A DNA stretch of 64,000 bases, from assembly GCA_003024785.1 (NCBI GenBank), contig PUQB01000099.1, positions 1 to 64,000 on the forward strand, given 5' to 3'. Below, in pieces: positions 12,113 to 21,615 of the stretch. The notes below the pieces were generated by a model. The model saw nothing but the letters and a program-made list of their open reading frames with translations, did no database searches and was not told the origin of the DNA. Position 1 is the first letter of the stretch; every line of letters begins with the position of its first letter. The stretch comes from Selaginella tamariscina (taxonomy: Eukaryota > Streptophyta > Lycopodiopsida > Selaginellales > Selaginellaceae). The position numbers and the translations under genes were made by a program.

Positions 12113-12750
12113 TGTTATTTCCCCAACAAACTATTTTCCGCCTTGGAAATTTAATAAAGAAAATAAAAGTAAAAATTCAGGAAGCATAGAAAATGAAAAT
12201 AATCTCCTTGATTCACTTTTAAAACAGAAGAATGTAAAGAAATAGAACCTCAAGGAAAATACCACATCTTAATATGTATAGTAGAGTGCCCAATAGCATC
12301 AACAACTTAACAAGCTTGAACTAAGGACCTAATTGCAATTGCCACATCTAGTTTGTGGGACACATCTCCATGAACATGTTATTCCTCCGATACAAATGTA
12401 TTGATTCAGCACTAGGTTTTATTGTTATGTGCTCATTCCTTCCATCTTTAGGTTTTACCTTATACCACATATCCAACTCCATGACTATTACAAATAGACT
12501 ATAGCACCTAATTGTCAACTTTCTGGATATGAGACTACATTCATTCCATGATCTTGATATGAGTGAACATCTTCACAAGTATGTTCTCAACATCACTCTC
12601 CAAAATAGCCTGCAATTGCACTTACACTACTCATATATAAAATATGCACCTTGTCAAATTTTTGATCACTCCATATAAAATAATCTATAGCACTCTACAC
12701 AAAAGAGTGGAACAATTCCTTCTTTTGTCTCCGCAATTGCCATGCTTGGT

Positions 12751-12869
12751 TATTGGGAGATCTGGACAACCACATGGCTAACACATCACATAGGGAGACA
12801 TGTTCAATTCTTTTTCTAGTAGTTCATTCCAATCCCATTACAATATACAATTCAATTAAGTGACAAACA
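12751..12869 (+). repeat. Copia 5' LTR
   Basis: Matches 20056-20160 at both ends: TATTGGGAGATCTGGACA at the start and CAATATACAATT, then AAGTGACA, at the end. The canonical terminal TG is TA in both copies. At ~119 bases it is short for an LTR. Target-site duplications were not found. Confidence 0.7.
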
Positions 12870-12881
12870 TGGTATCAAAGC
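12870..12881 (+). promoter_or_regulatory. Primer-binding site for initiator tRNA-Met
   Basis: TGGTATCAAAGC directly follows the LTR. It differs at one base from TGGTATCAGAGC, the usual complement of the 3' end of plant initiator methionine tRNA. This fixes the 5' LTR boundary. Confidence 0.75.
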
Positions 12882-12984
12882 AATTGATTATTGATCTAGG
12901 ATGATCAGGGGATGGAGGATCATGCGGAGGCAAGTGCGTGAGGCGATTAGATGAATCAATTGCCATCTCTAGGGCAAGGAGATT

Positions 12985-13184
12985 TGTAGTTAGCCCACTT
13001 TAATGCTGCAAGAAAGCAATGTTGTTCGAATATTCAAGTACACGTAGCATTCCACATGGAATGGGGCAGTTATTGTACGATGGCTTGAAGATGAATGGGT
13101 GGAGGACATGTGGAAAGGAGGGCCTTTTGGTGTGGGAGGCAAAAAAATAGAGTTCTTTGGCTTAGTTTTTGGGCTGATGGTGTT
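12985..13184 (+). repeat. Gypsy 5' LTR, truncated
   Basis: Aligns with the first ~200 bases of the 3' LTR (both contain GCATTCCACATGGAATGGG, GGAGGGCCTTTT and GGGCTGATGGTGTT). Similarity ends at ~13184, so the last ~135 bases of this LTR and the primer-binding site are missing. Confidence 0.8.
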
Positions 13185-13399
13185 TATTGTATGTTTAGAA
13201 GGTCTAGCAAGAGAGAAATTCTTAGATGCATATGACTCTGATGTGCATGTGCCGTGGCATATTAATCATATATGATATTATAATATTTCATATAGAAACA
13301 AAGATAGCTATAATATTGTAAAAGTATGGGCATCAAATGAGAGATATAGGCATGCACTTGTTTATGTCTAGGGACTTGTATAAGGAGGCATCTAATGTT

Positions 13400-13862
13400 T
13401 ATTAAAAATAGAAGATATAAAACCATGGGAAAATGTCAGAGCTTATTATGCTAGAAAGCTTCATTTAAATAATCTAACCGAATTCTATGTGGAGATGATG
13501 TTCCATGGATTACCTAACTCTGTTTACAATGCCACCATATCCATGAAGCACTATGGTAGTTTGGAACAAATGTTCAAGGCAAGCAAGGAGGGTGAGGATT
13601 ATGGCATGAAAGGAAAGCCAAGCATGTTAAGTTTGTTGCACAAAATGAGGTGTACATGGTAATGGAGACCAACAAAGGTGCAAGTCCTCGAGTACGCAGC
13701 CTAGCTAGGCCGACAGATGGAAGGAGATCATATTCTCTTGGCAGAAGGGATGAGATCAACTGTTTTGAGTGTCAACAACTTGGTCATATGAAAAGAGATT
13801 GTCCATTTGCTAAAGAGGTTAAGGGGTTTTACAACAATGGGTGTGTTGACCGTGGTTTATAG
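13400..13862 (+). pseudogene. Gypsy gag, nucleocapsid part
   Basis: The zinc knuckle CFECQQLGHMKRDC (13761-13802) fits CX2CX4HX4C, the RNA-binding motif of LTR-element nucleocapsid proteins. Basic residues precede it. Upstream gag matrix/capsid is not readable in one frame. Confidence 0.7.
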
Positions 13863-14179
13863 GGATCAAGTTGAGCTCCTAATGGCAAATTGCAACAGAT
13901 TTTGATGTGTGTGAGGTGTGAGAGTTGTTGTGTAGGATTACCTGCGAGAGCTTGGGCAGAATCAAAGCAATCCATGCAGCATTTTCTCTTGATGCCGTGG
14001 GTTTGAACATGTAGGGTGATGAGCCGGATCTTTACCACTAGAGTCACACTGCAAAAACCATTTTTTAGGCAGGTGACAGGATACGTGGAGAAGGGACTAA
14101 TTGGAGTAGGTGACAACGGCCCATTATAGCACAAACCTAAGACCAAAGGAGTGTGCACACCTAGATTCTACCATGGAGC

Positions 14180-16660
14180 ATATGGATAAGCTCATTCAGC
14201 ATAGTATTGAGACAAGGGGTGCAAAGCCAGTTAATCAACATGCATATAGAGAATCTCCAAAGTAGCGGCAATAGCACTAGTGAAATTAAGAAGCAACTTA
14301 ATGCAGAAGTCATTTCACTGTCGGTGTCTCCATGGGCAAGCCCAGTCATTCTCGTGGAGAAGAAGGATGGTACCTCACGATTCTCGTTGACTTCAAGAAA
14401 CTTAATGAGGTTACCAAGCATGATGTGTACCCTTTGTCTTGCATTGATAATAGATTAGACATGCTAGCTGAAGCTACTATGTTCTCATCTTGGATCTTGC
14501 CTCAGGATTTTGGCAAGTGCCGTTGAGCAAGTAGGACAAGAGAAAACGGCCTTTATTTGCAAGCAAGGTTTATTTTAGTACGAGGTTATGCCCTTTGGAC
14601 TTTGCAATGCTAGTGCAACATTTCAATGACTTATGGGCTGTGTACTAGGTAACTTACGCTAGGAGTGTACCCTTGTACACATAATATGTCAATGTATACT
14701 CATGCACCTTTCAAGATCGCATGTTTGATCTTGATAGAGTACTAGAGAGGATAAACTCGGTTGGACTTAAGGTCAAGTCAAAGAAGCCTCTTTGTCCAAC
14801 AAGAACTTTGATATCTAGGGTATGTAGTGAATAGTGATTTCATCTCTCCTAATTCCCAAAATCTCCATGCAGTGTGTACTTTTTTTAACCCTCCAACAAG
14901 AAGCATGTTAAGGCACTCTTGGGGCTAGTTGGATATTACAGGCGATTCATATACAAGTTTGCAGACATAGCTATGCCATTGACTCAATTACTTAGGCAAG
15001 ACATCAATTTCCATTGGACAAATGATCAAACAACTTGCTTTTGACGCTCAAGGTGGCCACCCTATTTTAATATATCTGGATTTTAGCAAGCTGTTTAAGC
15101 TTCAATGTGATGGCAATACTTAGTCAAGAGTCCAATGGAGGAGATGCAGTGGTTGGATACTACAATAGGTGACTATTCATATCTGAGCTTGATGTCTAAT
15201 AGTGGTGCAAAGTGTCAAACATTTCAAGACCAATCTCCACGGCAACAAGTTTGAGGTGCAGACGGACCATCAAGCATTGCAAGCATTGAAGACAGCTACT
15301 AAACTAGTAGGGCAACTTGCATAATGAGCAATCTTCCTTGAAGGATATGATATGTCATCACTTATAGGAGGGCAGTGCCAATCAATGCAAAAACTCACAC
15401 AAGCTTTCAATCCAAACGACCACGACCATCCTAAGAGGCGGCGGTTATATTAGATTAGATCATATATTTAAATTGAGCACCACATGTAGCCGAGTGCATA
15501 TAGGCATATATAAAAGTCTACATACATGCATGAGACAGGGAGGGCACTTGGAAACATACATGCATATGCTGTTATCTAATTCACGAGAGTGTGTGTGCAG
15601 AAATGGATGCCTAGGAATATACTTACATACTTAATTTAGCTCTAAGCCACGAACGACAAGACAAATTCCTTATACAATAAGCTTTGGAGAGGTATTAGAA
15701 AGTTTACAGCCATAGATGGTAAATTGTTTTGCATCACTACTACATGTCACCTCCTAAGGAAGTTGTTATTACTGACCGTGTAATGAGCTTCTCTATAGGT
15801 ACCATGATTCAACATTCATGTCACATTTCCAAAAATAAGGTTATGACACATTGCAGCAACATTATTGGTGGAAGGGATGAAAGCTAACATCAACAACTAT
15901 ATCAATAGGTGTGTCGTGTGCCAAAAGTTCCGAGCTAATTACTAAGGTAAACTCAACACATTCTTCAACCTATCCCGGTGGGAGGCCCCTTTGCTAAGAT
16001 AGGATTAGACCTCATGGTGCTAGGAGCAAATTTAAATACACATGACATGTACTTAGTGGTTGCAATCAACTATTTTACAAAGTGGGTGGAGGCAAGGTCA
16101 ATATTCCAATAAAACAACCATGGAGGTTGCCAAATTTCTGTTTAGAGATGTCATAGCTCGACATGGAGCTCCAACAGAGATTATCACTAACCAAGGGTAG
16201 GAGTTCAACTCAAAAGTAGTACAGGCACTTTGCATGTTATGTGGCATGGAGCATGCGTTCACTAGAGCATACAAGCCTTCCATAAATGGAATGATTAAAC
16301 GGGTTAACATGACTATAACAAGGATGTTGGCAGTATCCTTGTTTGGTGCCTCGGGAGAGTGGGAGGACACATTACATGCAGCTCTCTATGCGTATCGGAT
16401 GCATTGGCATGAATCCACAGGGTATTTGCCATTTGAACTACTATATGGAAGACCACCTTGCAGATCGACACATTCAACTCCTTTGGACCCAGCGTTCATT
16501 TGCACACTCATCTACATGACTTCATGCATAAGAGGCAACAAAGGTTGCATGAGCTTCAACAATGTGCTACACAAAACATCTAAACCATGCAAACTAGGTA
16601 TGCCCGCAACCATAACAAGAGGGTTTGATACTCAGATTTTCACCTAGGCCAACGAGTCTT
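14180..16660 (+). pseudogene. Gypsy pol: RT, RNase H and integrase, broken
   Basis: RT fragments: QLNAEVISLSVSPWASPVIL, then FLVDFKKLNEVTKHDVYPL across a shift near 14370, then YEVMPFGLCNASATFQ near 14580. RNase H: FEVQTDHQALQALKT near 15250. Integrase: a H2C2-like segment near 15900 (INNYINRCVVCQKF), GPFAKIGLDLM near 15990, FTKWVEA near 16080, then an open stretch 16234-16647 with AYKPSINGMIKRVNMTI and HESTGYLPFELLYGRPP. A ~350-base stretch at 15440-15800 does not look like pol and may be an insertion. Confidence 0.8.
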
Positions 16661-16839
16661 TGCTAAGATATAGACACCAAGAAAGCGGTGCCATGGACCA
16701 CTTGAGATAACTGAGTGCCTTGTGCACATGCGATATAAATGTTGGAACATCTACTGTAGAACATTCCATTCATCATGCTAGCTTCTTAAGACCAATTGAT
16801 TTTTCAACCTCCAAGTAACATAATAGATATATTGGTCTA

Positions 16840-17145
16840 AGCTTGTGAGGTGGGACCCAAGTTGTGTAATGGGTGGACATCGGTTCAGACTCCAGTGAGT
16901 CTCCAACTTGTGAGGTGAAGCTTAGATTGTATAATAAGTAGGCACTGGCTGGAGAAATCACTTAGCTCGGCTTGGGAGGTGGAACCTACTTCTTCATAGT
17001 GGGTAGACATCGGTTGAGGGGGGCAAAATGCAGCTTGTGAGGTGTGACTTGTGTTCACAATGGACAAACACCAATTGTTGAGCCCATGCCCCAGCTTGTG
17101 AGATGGGATTTGGACTATGTAACGAGTGGACATTGGCTGGGCATA
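16840..17145 (+). repeat. Tandem repeat in the gypsy 3' untranslated part
   Basis: Four imperfect ~75-base units, each with CTTGTGAGGTG (or GCTTGGGAGGTG), then a GTGTAATGGGTGGACATCGG-like segment. They lie between the end of pol and the polypurine tract, a place where gypsy elements often carry short tandem repeats. Confidence 0.75.
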
Positions 17146-17345
17146 TGCATATATGTATGCACTATATGTTTAAATATGTATATATATGGAATAATGTATA
17201 ATATGACATGCAGATGTGAGAACGAGCTACTGTATGAAAGAGGAAATGGCAAGGTTTTTTTTTTTTTTCCCAGTGCCCCTAGGGTTTTTTTAGTTAACCA
17301 TGCCTTTCAAGTAATGCCAAAGATGCATGAGTACATGCATATTCA

Positions 17346-17359
17346 CAAGGGGGAGAAGG
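17346..17359 (+). promoter_or_regulatory. Polypurine tract of the gypsy element
   Basis: AAGGGGGAGAAGG lies 11 bases before the 3' LTR start, the expected place for the plus-strand primer of reverse transcription. Confidence 0.6.
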
Positions 17360-17369
17360 CCACTACATA

Positions 17370-17704
17370 TGTAGCGGCCCACTTTGATGCTACAGGAAAG
17401 CGATGCTGTTCGAACATTCAAGTACACATAGCATTCCACATGGAATGGGCAGTTACTGTACAATGGCTTGAGGATGACTAGGTGGAGGACACGTGGAGGG
17501 GAGGGCCTTTTAGTGTGGGAGGTAGAAAGAAGAATAGGGTTCTTGGCCTAGTTTTGGGCTGATGGTGTTGTATCATAGTTGGTTTGATTGCAATTGACTA
17601 TATTTGGGGGCATTCATGTGCATTTTCATCCCAATTCTCACACGGCAGGCAAGGCTACATCCATACAGGATTCTCAAGTGGAGCAACGTCTTTAGGCCAC
17701 TACA
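17370..17704 (+). repeat. Gypsy 3' LTR, complete
   Basis: 335 bases from TGTAGCGGCC to GGCCACTACA, ten-base inverted termini with one mismatch. Followed by AGATT, the target-site duplication. Confidence 0.85.
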
Positions 17705-17849
17705 AGATTAGCGCGTGCCCTTTTAGGGCAACCTGGAAGAGTGGACAGAGTGGATCGGCGATCCTCCTTGAGGAGATCACGAATCCTCCTTCCCCTCCAC
17801 CTCCTTCATATCCCATTTCTGAAGCGTGGAGCAAAGCAAGCTTTTGAAG

Positions 17850-18004
17850 TTCCTTCCTCTCATGTTTCTTTTGGTGGCTCGAAATACTTTATCACTTTTG
17901 TGAATGACTGCAGTAGGAAGACTTTTGTTTACTACGTTGAAACAAGACACTTAAATGGTTTCGCTCAGATGGAGGTGGTGAGTGTGTTTCTCGCGAATTT
18001 TCCA
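17850..18004 (+). pseudogene. Copia integrase core, plus-strand part
   Basis: VPSSHVSFGGSKYFITFVND and CSRKTFVYYVETR, then in another frame KTLKWFRSDGGGE and SREF, match the copia integrase catalytic core around its second catalytic Asp. Coding then stops abruptly where the inverted segment begins. Confidence 0.75.
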
Positions 18005-18770
18005 TGTTCTTCTTCCATGCCAGCTAGCAAAGTTGATGAGACTTTCTGGAATATCTTGAACGGCTGCAAGCATGGGCTTCCCAAATTTTGACCTGGTTGA
18101 TTTGCGTCTAGGCACATGTGAAGTTACTACAGGTTGCATTGTAGAGTTGAATTGGTTCAAGAACCGAAGGGACTAGGTCAAGAACAAGGGAAGTCGGATC
18201 TTAAGCGTCATGGGCTAGGAGAATAGGGATAGGAAGTGTCCCTACCCAAAATCCAAGAGGCTGAACTGCTCCCACTGGCTGTCATGACCCAGGCTAAATA
18301 TTGAGAGACGAATCTTTAGTGGGAGAAGACGGGGCGAGGACAGGATGGGAGGAAGAATCTCCCACTGGAGCAAAGTAAGGAGCGTCCTCGTTAAAGTGAA
18401 CATCCCTAGAAATGATTAGTTTCCTAGCGACGGGATTGAATAACCTGTACGTCTTGTGCTCCTAGTTGTACCCTAGCAACATGCCATGCTCACTGGTTGG
18501 CATAAGCTTTTTCCGGGTTTTCTTGAGGATGTCCAGGGTGAAGGCCTCACAACCAAAAACACACAAGTGACCACTGATGGCTTGCGCCTAGACCAGGCTT
18601 CCTCATGCATCTTGCTCGCAATAGCCTTGGTAGGAAGCCAATTTGTATGTAGCAACTGCTTTAGCCCAAAACATTGCAGGGACATTATAAGCCTGAAGCA
18701 TGCTATTAATAGGCTCCGTTTTTTTCCTCTTAGCCACTCCATTAAGCGTTCCTCGTCAATGCTCTTGCAT
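18005..18770 (-). pseudogene. Copia integrase C-terminus, inverted segment
   Basis: On the minus strand, starting near 18760, the translation runs VAKRKKRSLL, WLPTKAIASKMHEEAWSRRK, then ISRDVHFNEDAPYF and finally VPRRKSTRSKFGKP: the integrase C-terminus and linker to RT in normal order but opposite to flanking copia domains. On the plus strand the missing piece between SREF (~18000) and RT (~18860) is exactly this segment, so it is an in-place inversion. Confidence 0.75.
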
Positions 18771-18859
18771 CTCTAAACAAGAACAAATGGGTTGCATCTC
18801 TAAACAAGAACAAATGGGTTGAAGCTTTTGACAAAGAGTAAAATTCCTTTGTCACGAAC

Positions 18860-19360
18860 CATACTTTTTCTCTGGTGAAACAGCTTCGACCGGGTGAAGT
18901 CCATGTGGATTCCCACTATCAAGTTCAACCCGGAGTTGACTACATGGAGACTTTTGCGCCAGTTGTCAATCTGACCACCATCTGCACCCTGCTCGCGCTC
19001 GCAGCTACAGAGGATTGGCACATCCACCAAATGGATGTCAAGACAACGTTCCTAAATGGCGAGCTTGGACATCTACATGAAGGATACAAAGTTCCAAGAA
19101 AAGAAAGCTATGTGTGGAAGCTCCACAAGGCAATTTATGGCTTGAAACTAGTCTCTCAACAGTGGTACAAAAAGCTTGATGACTTTCTCATGAAATCTCA
19201 ATTTTCCAGGAGCGAGAATGATCCTAATCTATACTACAAGAGAGTAGGCAACGATGTAATATAAATCACTATGTATGTGGACGATTCTCTTCTCTTTTGC
19301 AACAACCTCGCTTTTCTAGATAAGATCAAGGCTGCTTCTCCTCACACTTCAAGATGAAGG
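18860..19360 (+). pseudogene. Copia reverse transcriptase
   Basis: GVDYMETFAPVVNLTTICTL, EDWHIHQMDVKTTFLNGEL and AIYGLKLVSQQWYKKLDDF give the classic copia RT blocks; the YVDD active-site motif follows at ~19273 after a stop at 19261. A 25-base stretch (CTCTAAACAAGAACAAATGGGTTG) is duplicated in tandem just upstream at 18770-18822. Confidence 0.85.
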
Positions 19361-19489
19361 ACCTTGGTCCAACTCAATATTGTCTGAGTGTGCAAGACAT
19401 CCTCCATCAGTTTTCGATGGACACCTACTCACTAGTGCCGACACCTATGGTCACAGGTTTGAAACTCTCTAAAGACCAATCTCCTTCCA

Positions 19490-20000
19490 CAGATTTTTGA
19501 GAGAAAGAAGATGGCTTCTATTCGCGTCGTCAGAAGTTTGATGTATTTGGTTGTGTGCATGTGGCCAAATCTCGCTTTTGCGGTAAGCATAGTAAGCAGG
19601 TTTCTCCTCAACATTGGCAAGTCGTAAAAAGAATTTTTCGGCAATTTCGGCCTTTTCTATATGCCAAAATCTTTCACTCTTGTCGCTCACAGCTATTTTT
19701 TTAGCCTTCATGAAGCTGCTATTTGGAGCAGCAAGAAACAAAGATTCAAGTTGTGAAGCAGAGTATTTAGCTACCAATGCTACCTGTAAAGAAGCTATCT
19801 GGCTACGATGACTTCTCATTGACATGGGTTACTTCTTTCTCGGTCCTACACAGATTTCTTGTGACAACCAAGGTACTATTGCCTTAAGCAAACTCACAAG
19901 ATTTCTTCTATAATGACATGGCACATCACTATTTATGTGACCAGTACAAAGCTGGTATCATCGAGCTAGTTTATTGTCCCACATAGGACATGACTTACCA
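19490..20000 (+). pseudogene. Copia RNase H
   Basis: CEAEYLATNATCKEAIWLR, then ISCDNQGTIALS and GIIELVYCP in shifted frames, match the copia RNase H domain. Ends shortly before the 3' LTR. Confidence 0.75.
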
Positions 20001-20055
20001 AACCTTTATCCGCTCCGAAGTTCTCCCAATTCTGAACAGCTCTACCCAAGCGGAG

Positions 20056-20160
20056 TATTGGGAGATCTGGACATCCACATGGTGGGAGACACGTCTGGTT
20101 CTTTTTTTCGATTGTTCATCCAATCTCATTGCAATATACAATTTAATTAATTAAATGACA
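20056..20160 (+). repeat. Copia 3' LTR
   Basis: Starts TATTGGGAGATCTGGACA after the purine-rich AAGCGGAG and ends near AAATGACA; matches 12751-12869 with several small deletions. Confidence 0.7.
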
Positions 20161-20162
20161 AT

Positions 20163-20335
20163 AGAAATCTCACTGTACTCAATAGTGAATATTCTAGAAT
20201 ATTTGTATATACGTAATATTCTCTATACGTAGTCCATAGTAAAAAGGAAATATAATGAAAAGCCTTATTCCAAATATTTTATAAAACAAAAGAAAATAAG
20301 TAAAACTGGTTAGAAAATCTCATTTACATAGATCT
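20163..20335 (+). repeat. Direct repeat X, right copy
   Basis: Counterpart of 11893-12112 (shared TATTCTAGAATATTTGTATA-like core, TATTCCAAATATTTTATAAA). From 20336 to 21615 the sequence is AT-rich and I see nothing codable or repeated elsewhere in the window. Confidence 0.55.
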
Positions 20336-21615
20336 ATGAATTAAGTTATAACCAAAATGTTAGATTCATAGATCAAGCTTTGAACACAAAAAAATCAGAG
20401 AGAAGATGCACCAACAAGGAAATTAAAAAATAAAAAATAGTTAAAACTTACAATTTGAATTGTTTAACAAAACATTTCTCTTTGTCTTTTCAACAAACAT
20501 TAAAAAAGAATTTTTTTGTAAGATAAAACATAGATTCATATCTATTTTTAATTGTGTCAATTTTAAATCATCGCTAATTTCTTTTTCTCATGCGCCATCC
20601 CATAAATGTTTTTCTTTACGAGAATAAAGAACTATATTTTTCCTTTAACAAAAAAAGAAATATCACAAAAGATTAAAGTGAATAGTCATATAATCGTATT
20701 GATTATCTTATATAAAGCAATCTTGAAGGCATAAAAACAATCATAAAATTACACACTAATGACTCAAATTTCACTTTATAAATGTGTAATGGGACTGACG
20801 TTATAGTGATTATATTTATGGATGACAAAAATGTGATGATGTTATATAGTGATATGGGAAAACATTGAGTAAACGTAATCAAAAATATTTTTCAAACAAC
20901 AATGAGCAAGAACAATAATAAAACATAAGTCCACAACATGTAATTAAATTACCAAATTGAAGTTGAATTTATGATGATCAACCTTACATATCCTAAGTTG
21001 GAAAACAATCAACCTTCATTACATAAAATACATTTTCAAATTCAATTTATATTATTCCAATAGTGCAATATATTGTTAACACTTGCTTGATCAATGATTA
21101 CATTTAATATGTTAAAGTAAAAATAATGGAGGAGTTGCTGATACAATACAATGGTAATAAAGTTTTTAAATTGTCACCAATCACTCCACCAATAAATTCC
21201 ATGTAAGAAATAAAACAATCGTTTGATTCATGCATTTGGATGTGATGGAGAAAACAACAATTAAATGTTTCTCAAGAACATATCGTTTTGTACTAAATCT
21301 TTACAATATAAAAATACATTGTATTTACAAGTAGGTAATGAGGACCAAACTAATTGAAAATGAGTGATTCATAAGCATCATTGCAAGGAGAATAAATGTC
21401 TTAAGAGCATGGCATTCTTAAATGCTTACATTGTCACACTCAACCAATTTGTGTTGAGTTATGTTTTAGTAAATGTATTATGCAAAGCCTCACAACATTG
21501 TGCTTAACATATTTGTTTTATTCATAGCATCATCCTCATATAGTGTAGAGTAGAACAAAAGTATAAAAAATGAAAAAGATAAGGTTAAATAATCAAAATC
21601 AAAATGATCAAAATT

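Larger units (their letters stand above)
12985..17704 (+). mobile_element. Ty3/gypsy LTR retrotransposon nested in the copia element
   Basis: The element starts TGTAG at 12985 and ends CTACA at 17704. The 3' LTR has inverted ends (TGTAGCGGCC at its start, GGCCACTACA at its end). The five bases AGATT occur exactly outside both ends (12980-12984 and 17705-17709), a clean target-site duplication that falls within copia sequence. Internal order is gag zinc knuckle, RT, RNase H, integrase, which is the gypsy order. Numerous stops and shifts make it inactive. Confidence 0.88.
12751..20160 (+). mobile_element. Ty1/copia LTR retrotransposon remnant (host of a nested gypsy element)
   Basis: Short direct-repeat LTRs (12751-12869 and 20056-20160, both starting TATTGGGAGATCTGGACA) bound the element. 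A primer-binding site follows the first. Copia-type integrase (17850-18004), reverse transcriptase (18860-19360) and RNase H (19490-20000) are recognisable with many stops. Order IN-RT-RH marks copia. The element is interrupted by the gypsy insertion 12985-17704 and carries an internal inversion at about 18005-18770. No gag or protease is recognisable. It is not functional. Confidence 0.85.

Noticed and set aside
14207-14421. Minus-strand frames over the gypsy pol region as separate genes
   Set aside because: Plus-strand RT motifs occupy the same bases.
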